Positions 16,979 through 25,697 of a stretch of DNA of 64,000 nt are shown here, one piece after another. Every line of letters starts with the position of its first letter. Positions within the stretch are counted from its first letter, which is position 1. The notes beneath the pieces are model-generated. The model had not been told where the DNA came from, did no database searches, and saw only the letters and a list, made by a program, of their open reading frames with translations. A program made the translations under genes and the position numbers. This DNA comes from Pseudopedobacter saltans DSM 12145 (GTDB lineage Bacteria > Bacteroidota > Bacteroidia > Sphingobacteriales > Sphingobacteriaceae), in NCBI RefSeq assembly GCF_000190735.1, contig NC_015177.1, forward strand, positions 4,154,001 to 4,218,000, read 5' to 3'.

Positions 16979-18301
16979 CTATAAGCCAGCTTTTGATTTT
17001 ATGATTGAATTACCATTTAGATCAACCCATTTAGATAATTCAATTCTTGTTCGCCATACTACATCAACGTATCTATTAAGTTTATTGATGTTTTTTATTC
17101 CATTAACTATCAATTCTGTTTTAATATCATCTTTCGTTAATTTCTTTCTAAGAAAATCCAAACATATACCAACATCTTGAGTTTTCTTCCGCTTAAAAGG
17201 TATTAAAGAATCTATGTGACTACCATAAATTGTTGGGTCTTTTTGATTTTGCAATGATGCTTGGCGATAGATACAAGGCATACAAACACCACAGTGTGTT
17301 GCAGAACGATTTACCCAAGTTTTTCTATGACCTCTCTTCCCACAGGAATTTGAAAAACCAATTATCTTTCTTAAAAATTCTAAATCTTCACAGTCATCAA
17401 CCATTTCCCCTTTCGTTTTAAATTCATAAGGGTTATATATATTACTATTAATTTTTAACGTACTTATAATTAAATTAGTCTTCTCCAATACAAATGAATG
17501 GGTTGTTCTCGTACTACAAGAAGTTCGCCTTGATGGACTCAACGGATAATTCAAAGATACTGAGCCATTTTCAGGAACTATAATCTCATTAATTTTTTTT
17601 CCCTGTGAAATTAAAAGTGCAATACCAATGAATAGAATTGAACGACTTCTAAAAGTAGTTTCTCGTTTTGTAGTTGTTTGAGACAATGTTACTTTAATAG
17701 AAGGAACGTAATTAAACTGTCCTTTATATTTAACTTCTAATTTATCCAATAAAACTGTTTGATCACTTAGAGGACCTTTCATCTGTGGATCATAATGTGA
17801 CGCTAATAGGATTTTGTCTTTAGGATGAGTGCTTAAAAAATCAATTGCTCCTATCAAAGAATCTAAGCCACCTGAAAAAAGATTTACTTGCTTATACTTT
17901 TCTTTAAAATCAATAGGTAAGTCAATTTCTGGATTAACAAAATTGGACTCATAAAAATCAATTTTCCAATAATCCCCTGTTAGGAAAGAAAAAAGTTCTT
18001 CCAAATCATTCTTGACATTACTCCAAACCTTAATTTCTGACACGGGAAATGAAATGTTTAACTCTCTTGACCAACCATCTACTGAATTTTCTTTACGATT
18101 TACAAATCTATCTATCCCATAAACCGAGCAAGTCATAAGGAAAAAATCTCTAATTTCAGGATTTACTGAAATGGCAAATGGCAATAGTGTTTTGTAATCT
18201 GTACTAATGATAGAAGAGTCTCCATTTTCTTCTGTAAGTTTGGTATAAAGAATTCCGCTTTTTGAATCATATTTAGGAATTTCAACTTTAATTTTTTTCA
18301 T
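16979..18301 (-). CDS. qatC: QatC, QueC-like ATP pyrophosphatase of the Qat system
   Basis: Encodes 440 residues. A PP-loop SGGLDS at 143-148 and a zinc-type cysteine set (C320, C337, C340, C343 in HCGVCMPC) are those of QueC, the 7-cyano-7-deazaguanine synthase. An extra N-terminal ~130-residue domain distinguishes QatC from QueC. The chemistry may be nucleobase or protein modification; the substrate in Qat systems is not settled. It overlaps QatB by 14 bases and abuts QatD. Confidence 0.9.
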   Translation of the reverse strand: MKKIKVEIPKYDSKSGILYTKLTEENGDSSIISTDYKTLLPFAISVNPEIRDFFLMTCSVYGIDRFVNRKENSVDGWSRELNISFPVSEIKVWSNVKNDLEELFSFLTGDYWKIDFYESNFVNPEIDLPIDFKEKYKQVNLFSGGLDSLIGAIDFLSTHPKDKILLASHYDPQMKGPLSDQTVLLDKLEVKYKGQFNYVPSIKVTLSQTTTKRETTFRSRSILFIGIALLISQGKKINEIIVPENGSVSLNYPLSPSRRTSCSTRTTHSFVLEKTNLIISTLKINSNIYNPYEFKTKGEMVDDCEDLEFLRKIIGFSNSCGKRGHRKTWVNRSATHCGVCMPCIYRQASLQNQKDPTIYGSHIDSLIPFKRKKTQDVGICLDFLRKKLTKDDIKTELIVNGIKNINKLNRYVDVVWRTRIELSKWVDLNGNSIIKSKAGL

Positions 18302-19160
18302 TGCAGATGATTTTAATTATGGAATCAAATATTTTTTCAATTTCTTTTTTTCCTTCAGCTTTATTCCAGTCAATCTTTGATACCTCTCTTTGTTGATTTA
18401 AGACTTTTACTCGACCCAAGATGTCATTTTTTATAGTTTTAAAAGTTTCTTTACTTATATCTTCTCCCTTTTGTTGTTGTATTTTTTCTTCAAAACGTTG
18501 AGATAAATGTTCGAATATATAAAGTCCCCAAAAGCGACACAAAGTATCAGCTAGACCTTTACCATCGACTAATTCTTTAATAAGATCTTGATATTTAATC
18601 AAGTCATTTTCAGATTGGGCTGCAATTTCTTTCATAATTTCACAAGAAGCCTTATTGGCAGCAGTTTCATCCATTCCTTGATTAGACTCTGAACAATATA
18701 TAAGCAGATAATCAATGACATCTTTAAAAGATTTCCCTTTGAGAGAACCAAAGCCTATATCCGCTAAAGTTTTATCTATTCCATTGGTTGCCACACTTGA
18801 GAAAAATCCTGCAAGTTTACCAGCAGACTTTAATCCAGCTTTGCCAATTGAAGATGATTTACCTGACGAAATAGCCTTTCGACCACCACCTGTTTTAACA
18901 AGATTTTTAAATGCCGAATTTATATGTTCAATTCTCCTATCTGATATTTTTTTAAATTGCTTAGAATTATCATTCACTAAAGGACTTTTATCATCATTCT
19001 TTTCATCTTTCTTAGTTTCTTTCTCCTTTTCTTTAGCTTCTTCATCATCAAGTTTTTTTTCTTGTTCTAAAGTTTTAGCAATTTGAGTTATTGAATTGGA
19101 TAAATCACCCCAATTAGGTTGATTCGTAACACCTGGATTAATTCTTTGAGTAGTTCCCAT
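18288..19160 (-). CDS. qatB: QatB, Qat system protein of unknown function
   Basis: Encodes 290 residues. Residues about 30-65 are a Lys/Glu/Asp-rich, probably disordered linker; the rest is predicted helical, including KIDWNKAEGKKEIEKIFDSI near the end. No enzymatic motif is visible. Identification as QatB depends on the neighbours (QatA upstream with one-base overlap, QatC downstream with 14-base overlap) and on size. It is probably a structural partner in the Qat complex. Confidence 0.82.
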   Translation of the reverse strand: MGTTQRINPGVTNQPNWGDLSNSITQIAKTLEQEKKLDDEEAKEKEKETKKDEKNDDKSPLVNDNSKQFKKISDRRIEHINSAFKNLVKTGGGRKAISSGKSSSIGKAGLKSAGKLAGFFSSVATNGIDKTLADIGFGSLKGKSFKDVIDYLLIYCSESNQGMDETAANKASCEIMKEIAAQSENDLIKYQDLIKELVDGKGLADTLCRFWGLYIFEHLSQRFEEKIQQQKGEDISKETFKTIKNDILGRVKVLNQQREVSKIDWNKAEGKKEIEKIFDSIIKIICNEKN

Positions 19161-21040
19161 TAATCAACATTATTTATTGCGTTATAAATTTGGCTATCTC
19201 TATCAAATACCTTGTATAGTTTTTTTACATCTAAATTCTTTGATTCAATCAATTTAAAATTTTGAGCAAGACTAAACGGAATTTGAGTATTATCTACTTT
19301 CTTAATGACTCGTTTATAAGCTTCGATAACGTTAGGACAATTTTCACTCATTAACTCTATAAAAGCCTCGTGTATACTGTCTTTTTCTGGAGCTTTTGTA
19401 AGTTCTTTTTCAAGTAAAGAAATTAGTGTTTCATAATCTCCTTCATTCAATTTTTCCTTAATCTCATTAGTTACGGTTCTTGTTAATGCCGAACCAGAAA
19501 CTGGTTCTATTAACTTTTTAACCAATGACCTTATGTGTGGTGATATTAATGAGCTACCACTTATTGATGTTGTTAATTGATCACGAGTTATCCAATAATA
19601 ATCTCTTAAATCTATTCCTGCTAATTTTGGCTCTGCATTTAGCCATTTTACTGTTTTTTCCGTACCCCAATCAGCAGAATATTTCTCTTTGATAATTTCA
19701 ATACTACTTTTACTTGCAAGTGATTCTAATTCTTTAATTTCTTTTGGTTCTCCTTTTTGTGTTGATTGCCATTCATAAATTTGTCTAAATAAGCTTTGTG
19801 ATGAATATTCAAGTACCATTAACTTAGCTAATATATCCATCTTAAAATCGGATATTTTCGCAACTCTAACAAGCCTATCTCTTAATGAATAGGTGTTTAA
19901 AAATCTTTTAATTTGTCGAGGATTACCTTTTAAGCCTTCAGTTATAATAGGTGCTAAGGAAGCTATTATGGATACACTATTTTTCAGTTTTTCTTTTTTA
20001 TCAGATTCAAGAATTGAATCGATATCTCCTAAACCAAATACATCGTATCTGTTATTTTCTCGAGCTGAATAAAATGCTTCTAAAACTTTATTGAAATCAT
20101 CTCCAAGTTCTTTTTGACAGAACAATAATGACAAATAGGTTTCTACTTCATTATCAGTTAATTTAGGTAGATAATAAGGGACTTGTATTAATTTTTCTAG
20201 ATAATCACTAACAATTCTTTCATTTCGGCTTTCAACATCTGAAGAATTTTCAATACCATCTGTTTTATATCGTAGCTCAATTGCGTGTCTTACTATTCTT
20301 GGGTCAGCTCCAATAACGAAAGCAGTCTTATCAACATTTAAAAACAGTTTTATGGCTTCTAAGTTTTCAATTAACCTATCAGGAGTACAACGATCTAAAT
20401 CATCAATAATCACAACAAGTTTTTCTATCTTAGATTTATCAAGCATTTTTTTGAAATCATCTCTAAATTCACGCACCATTGTAATTTCATCCTCTTCATT
20501 TTTTTTGATTATACTGCTCAAAAAACTTTCTGCTTCATCACCTTTCAACTTATTGGCTAATTCTGTAGGCTCAATTTGTGAAAACTCATTTAATAAGTAT
20601 GGTATTAGTGAAACTCCCCCTGTTAGATATGCCGTTGCTGCTGGAACCGCGATCTTTTTAAAACCTAGCCCCATCAAACGCATCCATTTAACAGACTTAA
20701 ATAATTTTACAGTTTCATCCTTGACTTTTGAACCTAGTGTTTTATGTTTTGCAAATTTTTCAATAATTGATTCTAGTAAGGCAGCTTTCGCATCATCATA
20801 GCCTTCAAACACCCATCCATTAAAATACAAAACAAGGGTACCATCTTTGAAACCATCTTTCGCATTACCAATTAGTTCCTTTTCAACTATTTTTAGAATA
20901 CTAGATTTTCCACTTCCCCAATCACCAAAAACTCCAATTGTAACAGGTAGTACATCATTATCATTTATCACATCAACTATTAAGTCTGCGTGAACTTTAA
21001 AGCCTAATAAGTCATCAGAGGTTTCATTATCTGCCCACAT
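19160..21040 (-). CDS. qatA: QatA, KAP-family P-loop ATPase of the Qat system
   Basis: Encodes 626 residues. Walker A GDWGSGKSS begins at residue 39, followed by the insert typical of KAP NTPases with a hydrophobic pair (AVPAATAYLTGGVSLIPYLL, about 131-150), and Walker B VVIIDDLDRCTPDR at 209-222. KAP ATPases are often membrane-associated and act as sensors or motors in defence. It starts 22 bases after the DUF1016 gene stop, on the same strand, and overlaps QatB by one base. Confidence 0.92.
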   Translation of the reverse strand: MWADNETSDDLLGFKVHADLIVDVINDNDVLPVTIGVFGDWGSGKSSILKIVEKELIGNAKDGFKDGTLVLYFNGWVFEGYDDAKAALLESIIEKFAKHKTLGSKVKDETVKLFKSVKWMRLMGLGFKKIAVPAATAYLTGGVSLIPYLLNEFSQIEPTELANKLKGDEAESFLSSIIKKNEEDEITMVREFRDDFKKMLDKSKIEKLVVIIDDLDRCTPDRLIENLEAIKLFLNVDKTAFVIGADPRIVRHAIELRYKTDGIENSSDVESRNERIVSDYLEKLIQVPYYLPKLTDNEVETYLSLLFCQKELGDDFNKVLEAFYSARENNRYDVFGLGDIDSILESDKKEKLKNSVSIIASLAPIITEGLKGNPRQIKRFLNTYSLRDRLVRVAKISDFKMDILAKLMVLEYSSQSLFRQIYEWQSTQKGEPKEIKELESLASKSSIEIIKEKYSADWGTEKTVKWLNAEPKLAGIDLRDYYWITRDQLTTSISGSSLISPHIRSLVKKLIEPVSGSALTRTVTNEIKEKLNEGDYETLISLLEKELTKAPEKDSIHEAFIELMSENCPNVIEAYKRVIKKVDNTQIPFSLAQNFKLIESKNLDVKKLYKVFDRDSQIYNAINNVD

Positions 21041-21062
21041 AATTATTTAGTATTTTAAATTG

Positions 21063-22085
21063 TTATTTTATATCATTTGTACCATCCTTTTCCTCAAAAA
21101 TATCCAACTCCTTATTTACCTCATCTAACAATTGTTTTTCGGTTGGTAAGTACAATTTGTATTGACTGGCTATGATTTGTTTTTGTTCTTCAGGAAGGGT
21201 AAATTTTACTACTCCATCATTTTTATTGGCACAAAGTAATATTCCAATAGTAGGGTTTTCGTGTGGCAGTTTTTCTATTCTGTCGTAATAGTTCACATAC
21301 ATTTGTAACTGCCCAATGTCCTGGTGTGTGAGTTTAGTGGTTTTGATTTCAATAATGACAAAACATTGTAGAATACGGTTGTAGAATACCAAGTCCACAA
21401 AAAACTCATCGCCCTCAATGTGTATTCTTTTCTGCCTTGCTACAAAAGAAAATCCATTGCCTAACTCTAATAAGAACTCCTGTAAGTGTGTGATGATAGC
21501 ACTTTCCAAATCCCTTTCGTAATATGATGCTTCTCGCTTCAATCCCAAAAACTCCAAATACATTGGGTCTTTAATGATTTCTTTGGCATCAGAAGGCTGT
21601 TTTTCGTTTCGGGCAACTGCCAACACGCTTTCTTTATCGTTACTCAACAAAAGACGTTCGTACAAACTGCTGTAAATCTGCCTTTCCAACTGCCTTACCG
21701 TCCAATTGTTCTTTATTGTTTCAGCAATATAAAACTCTCTTTTATCTTGACTGTCAACACTTAGAAGTAGCTTGTATTGGCTCCAACTCAATTGTGCATA
21801 CAGTGTATGCACATTCTCAAATGTGCGATAAAACTGTCTGTAAAGGTTTATTTGTCTTGTAGAAAAACCACTTCCGAACTCGGGTTGCAGTTGTTCTGAA
21901 AGATATTTGATAAGAAATGTTCCATAATCTGCCCGGTCTTTACCTTGTTGTTCTTCTTCAAAGATACGTTTGCCAATATGCCAATACATCTGCGTTCGCT
22001 CGTGGTCAACGGCACGAATAGCTTTGTCTCGCGATTGGTCGATAATGGCTTTTATATCTTTTATTATAGATTGGTTTACTAGCAT
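21063..22085 (-). CDS. DUF1016 family PD-(D/E)XK nuclease (YhcG-like)
   Basis: Encodes 340 residues, the full length for the family: an N-terminal DUF1016_N helical domain (KAIRAVDHERTQMYWHIGKR, GFSTRQINLYRQFYRTF) and a C-terminal PDDEXK nuclease domain where EFFVDLVFYN and VIIEIK supply the D and E-x-K residues. YhcG proteins are linked to genome integrity and accessory nuclease roles. Its ATG follows the HerA stop with no gap, so it belongs to that operon. It could be a component of the SIR2-HerA system, a link to Qat, or an independent nuclease. Confidence 0.9.
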   Translation of the reverse strand: MLVNQSIIKDIKAIIDQSRDKAIRAVDHERTQMYWHIGKRIFEEEQQGKDRADYGTFLIKYLSEQLQPEFGSGFSTRQINLYRQFYRTFENVHTLYAQLSWSQYKLLLSVDSQDKREFYIAETIKNNWTVRQLERQIYSSLYERLLLSNDKESVLAVARNEKQPSDAKEIIKDPMYLEFLGLKREASYYERDLESAIITHLQEFLLELGNGFSFVARQKRIHIEGDEFFVDLVFYNRILQCFVIIEIKTTKLTHQDIGQLQMYVNYYDRIEKLPHENPTIGILLCANKNDGVVKFTLPEEQKQIIASQYKLYLPTEKQLLDEVNKELDIFEEKDGTNDIK

Positions 22086-23855
22086 TTAATTTTCTTGATT
22101 TTGAGCTATCACTTTTATTTTGAATTTTGGAGTATCAAATTTTGGAGTTATTGTAGGTAAATCTACTTTAACAGAAATGGGCATCGGAAAATCAACTCCC
22201 ATAATAATGGCCTCTCCTGAGCCTAAAGAAGGTAAAAACGAAATTGTTTCTTTATTAGCTGTTGAACAAGCACTTGCTATCGCTTCTTTATCTTGATAAT
22301 TTATAAGTCTATGTGTAATGAAGGTTCCCATTTGGCTCAGTGTACCAACAGGAATATCTCTTGGCATCTGTGTAGATAAACAAAGGAACAAGCCGTACTT
22401 TCGACTTTCTTTAGCAATATTATCAAAAGCATTTAATTCTGTACTTTCAAAATATTCATCTTTGACTTTTTTATTCAAAAACTGATGTGCCTCATCTACA
22501 AATAGAATTAGAGGATTTTCTCTAAAAGCATTAGTTCGAGCTTTATTTAGTAAATATCTACCTAGAGAATTTGCTAAGATTTCTCTTGCTTGAAAGTTAT
22601 AAGGCACGTTTTCAAAACCTATTCTTAATATATTCTTATCTGTACTTGCTAAAAAATCGTTGATTTTAGTTATCAGATTACTTGTTGTCGGAGTATTAAA
22701 CCCGAACATACCAGCATAATTATTGTCTGATATAACGTTATTCACACGCATTATTAAGCTTGTTGCATTTCCATAATTTCTTTCGTCTCTATTGTTTGCC
22801 CAACGGTCATTGAATATTTGAAAACATTCATTCCCTATTTGCCTATGAAGTAGATTTATGCTGAAATTATTTATTGTGAAATCTTCTATAATAGCTTTAT
22901 AAGTAAAGTAGGCGTTATTATATGCCGCAGTAATATTATTTTGTTTTACAACTAATCCGTTATTTATAATTACTTGCTGCCCTCTGAATGTAAAAGTATC
23001 GTTAGTTCCATCATTATTGTGTCCATTATTAGGAATATTCCCTAATAAGCAATGAGCAACTTTTAACGACTTAATTGCTTCCAACAAAACAGGTTGTTGT
23101 ACCTGTCCTGATGGTCTGAATAAAACAAATAAATCATTAATGGTTAAATTCTGGTATGGGAAATAACTTTCCGAAATAAGTATTGAGTGATCTACTTTTG
23201 GATGTGTGTCAAACGTTGCATATTCCCCAGTAGGGTCTAAAATAATTGCCTTTGCTCCGGTTTCTATAACACCTTCGATAAATTTACTTATTGTATAACT
23301 TTTACCTCCACCTGTTGTACCTACGACCGCACAGTGACGACTAAATATTGCCTGCAATGAAATATCTACCGGAACACTCTTATCATATATCAAATTTCCC
23401 ATCCTAAATGTAGGGGAATGTTCGATATTTTCAGGTTTTATTCCAAAGGTTTTAAAATGAGTTGCCAAAAATTCGGCTGAACAGATAAAAACTTTAGAAC
23501 CAATAAGCGGCAAGCTATTTATTCCTTTTTCTATTTTACTAGGGTCAAACAAATCAAATGATAAGAGAATTTCAATTCTCCCAACCGGATGAAAAGCTTT
23601 AGTGGAAAAAGTCCTTTCACTTAATTCTAACCGCTCTTTCTCTGGCAAAGATATTTCCAGCATCTTTCCTAGAAATCCTTTCTCTTCTCCTTCAATAACG
23701 ATATAATTACCAACAAGACCTCCTCTCAAGACCTCCGCGTGATGTACAAATGTTTTCATCAAAACTGATGAAGGAAAATGAACTTTCACAAACGCAGGAG
23801 ATACAAAATTTACATACCCCAAAAAATGACTATGATTAAAAGGACTACTACTCAT
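22086..23855 (-). CDS. HerA-family ATPase of SIR2-HerA antiphage system
   Basis: Encodes 589 residues: an N-terminal HAS-barrel-like beta domain (residues 10-130), then the HerA/FtsK-type motor with Walker A VGTTGGGKSYT at 178-188, AIILDPTGEYATF, Walker B LILFVDEAHQFL at 449-460 and an arginine-rich C-terminal region (FLCLSTQMPRDIP). In SIR2-HerA systems HerA forms a hexamer that binds SIR2 subunits, and together they deplete NAD+ or cleave DNA on phage infection. Three bases separate it from the SIR2 stop. Confidence 0.9.
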   Translation of the reverse strand: MSSSPFNHSHFLGYVNFVSPAFVKVHFPSSVLMKTFVHHAEVLRGGLVGNYIVIEGEEKGFLGKMLEISLPEKERLELSERTFSTKAFHPVGRIEILLSFDLFDPSKIEKGINSLPLIGSKVFICSAEFLATHFKTFGIKPENIEHSPTFRMGNLIYDKSVPVDISLQAIFSRHCAVVGTTGGGKSYTISKFIEGVIETGAKAIILDPTGEYATFDTHPKVDHSILISESYFPYQNLTINDLFVLFRPSGQVQQPVLLEAIKSLKVAHCLLGNIPNNGHNNDGTNDTFTFRGQQVIINNGLVVKQNNITAAYNNAYFTYKAIIEDFTINNFSINLLHRQIGNECFQIFNDRWANNRDERNYGNATSLIMRVNNVISDNNYAGMFGFNTPTTSNLITKINDFLASTDKNILRIGFENVPYNFQAREILANSLGRYLLNKARTNAFRENPLILFVDEAHQFLNKKVKDEYFESTELNAFDNIAKESRKYGLFLCLSTQMPRDIPVGTLSQMGTFITHRLINYQDKEAIASACSTANKETISFLPSLGSGEAIIMGVDFPMPISVKVDLPTITPKFDTPKFKIKVIAQNQEN

Positions 23856-23858
23856 AGT

Positions 23859-25076
23859 TTAGTTATTAGGAATGTTAATTACTATTTGTCTTGAGTCTTC
23901 TTGACTGTAAGATTTTAAATCAGGATAATATTTAGCAAAATCCTCAAATTTTTCTGAAACAATCGATATGTTGGAATATTTATTAGCAGCTTCAATAAAG
24001 GGTTTTAGGTTTTCATTCGCTTCATCAATATTTCTATTGATTATCATCAATTGAAAGCTTGGATTTTGTTCTAACGCTTCTATTATTGCTGTTACAATGT
24101 GTTTGTCTCCGAAACTGAACCCTATCGTAATAAGAAATACATTCTCCTTTCTTAAATTAGACTGAAACCTAGACATCATTTCAAAATAAGGTTGTTCATA
24201 AGAACTTTCATATTTCGACTGATGTGGGTATATCATCAATGGATTAATGGGATTTTCCTTTTGTACAATTTTATTCTCTTCTTTTTCCCAATTAACAGAT
24301 CCGTGTAATTTATACAAATGAAAAACTTTCTGAATAAAGTTGTCTTCTTCTTTTACTCTGCTTTGATTTCTGGAAACAATGTCATAGTCATAATTTCGTC
24401 CGCTGAATATTCTTGGTTGAGAAAATGAGAATCCATCAATAACAACGAAATTACTTTCACAAGCCGCTTGCTCAAACATCAAATCATAATTCAAGGTAAA
24501 TAGCTTAAATCTTGGTAAAGTAACTTTGCGTTTTGTGATTTTATTCAATAGCAGTGTATGAGGTGAGTTATCGGGTAAGTCCAATTGACAAGCATCTTTT
24601 ATAAAATCTTTTATCCTGTTCACACAATCTTCAATATTGATTTCATCTTTGGAAACATAGGGTATGGCTGGTGTTGCCATTGACAATACCTTCTCCAAAT
24701 TTTTAATTATAGAATCATCTTCCCACTTTTCATCATAGCCGATTTTTGCAAGTAGTTGACTGAAAACATCAGCTGTTAGCAGAGCTTCGGCATCATCCCA
24801 TAACTCCGCCATTGACTTACCTAATTTATCATCTTTCCCCCAACCAATAGAAGAACCTGCTCCAGTAAGTAAGACAAGATTTTCAAACTGATTATTTAAT
24901 GTTTGAGAATATTTATTACGCTTAGTGGCATTTGCGTATTCAATACGATTTTCACTAGTATCATCTTGAATATCTTTAAAATCGTATAGTTTACCATCAA
25001 TATACACCTTAACATCATCAGGATTACTATCATCATATGCAACCTTACTATTATTGTTGAGTAAAATATACTTCAT
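23859..25076 (-). CDS. SIR2-family NADase effector of SIR2-HerA system
   Basis: Encodes 405 residues. After a short N-terminal extension (1-60) the SIR2 Rossmann fold begins with LVLLTGAGSSIGWG at 67-80 (NAD binding). LNYDLMFEQA supplies the catalytic Asn-type region and LYKLHGSVNW the catalytic His; GFSFGDKHIV completes the NAD site. SIR2 effectors degrade NAD+ and cause abortive infection. It follows the XRE gene by 26 bases and is translationally close to HerA. Confidence 0.9.
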   Translation of the reverse strand: MKYILLNNNSKVAYDDSNPDDVKVYIDGKLYDFKDIQDDTSENRIEYANATKRNKYSQTLNNQFENLVLLTGAGSSIGWGKDDKLGKSMAELWDDAEALLTADVFSQLLAKIGYDEKWEDDSIIKNLEKVLSMATPAIPYVSKDEINIEDCVNRIKDFIKDACQLDLPDNSPHTLLLNKITKRKVTLPRFKLFTLNYDLMFEQAACESNFVVIDGFSFSQPRIFSGRNYDYDIVSRNQSRVKEEDNFIQKVFHLYKLHGSVNWEKEENKIVQKENPINPLMIYPHQSKYESSYEQPYFEMMSRFQSNLRKENVFLITIGFSFGDKHIVTAIIEALEQNPSFQLMIINRNIDEANENLKPFIEAANKYSNISIVSEKFEDFAKYYPDLKSYSQEDSRQIVINIPNN

Positions 25077-25102
25077 ACTCGCATTTTATTAAATTAAACT
25101 AC

Positions 25103-25399
25103 TTATTCACTATAATTTTCTTTTCCTAAATCATTTATGACCTTTAATAATGCTTTCCTTCCTATTTCTTTATCTTCTATAATTCCTCTTATTTTATCCG
25201 ATAGCCATAAAACCATCAAATCATTAATTGGAGTATTCAAGAATTCAGCTAACTTTTCAAGATGTTTCTTAGGTAGTAAGCGATCTTCATTTTCCACCTT
25301 ACTTATAAAAGCATTATCTAACTCTAAAGCAGCTCCAACTTCACGCAAATACAATCCTTTACTTTCTCTCAATTCTCTAATGTATTTTCCAAAAGCCAT
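25103..25399 (-). CDS. XRE-type HTH regulator of the defence operon
   Basis: Encodes 98 residues: MAFGKYIRELRESKGLYLRE leads into a classic Cro/C1-type HTH (VGAALELDNAFISKVENEDR), plus a helical C-terminal tail of about 35 residues likely used for dimerisation. It is the first gene of the minus-strand defence run and sits 26 bases ahead of SIR2. A palindrome (AGACTTGTCT) lies just upstream between the -7 box and the start codon, fitting autorepression. Similar Xre genes repress many defence operons. Confidence 0.88.
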   Translation of the reverse strand: MAFGKYIRELRESKGLYLREVGAALELDNAFISKVENEDRLLPKKHLEKLAEFLNTPINDLMVLWLSDKIRGIIEDKEIGRKALLKVINDLGKENYSE

Positions 25400-25411
25400 A
25401 TTGAATTATTA

Positions 25412-25437
25412 AGACTTGTCTAAATAGTTCAAATTTA
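25412..25437 (-). promoter_or_regulatory. defence operon promoter and operator candidate
   Basis: On the minus strand a -7 element TAAATTTG lies at 25430-25437, and just after it the 10-base palindrome AGACTTGTCT (25412-25421), 12 bases before the XRE start codon. A repressor bound there would block transcription start. Confidence 0.55.
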
Positions 25438-25697
25438 AGAAAAATAATGTAACAAACTACAAGTAAGTAGGATAACCTCATTTCCAGAAAAAGATTTTTT
25501 ATTATTCCGAAGGAATACAAAAACGGATTTATTGGGATGTAATGGTGTAAATGGATGAAGGGTTAAGATTAGTTTGCTTTGATTGCGTTTGTTTTGGCTT
25601 GATATTTTTCGGTAGAAAAAAATGAAAATGTTTGTGTCGAAAAATACTTATCCTACTTATCCACTACAACCAGCGTAAACTAATGCAAACTGTACCG

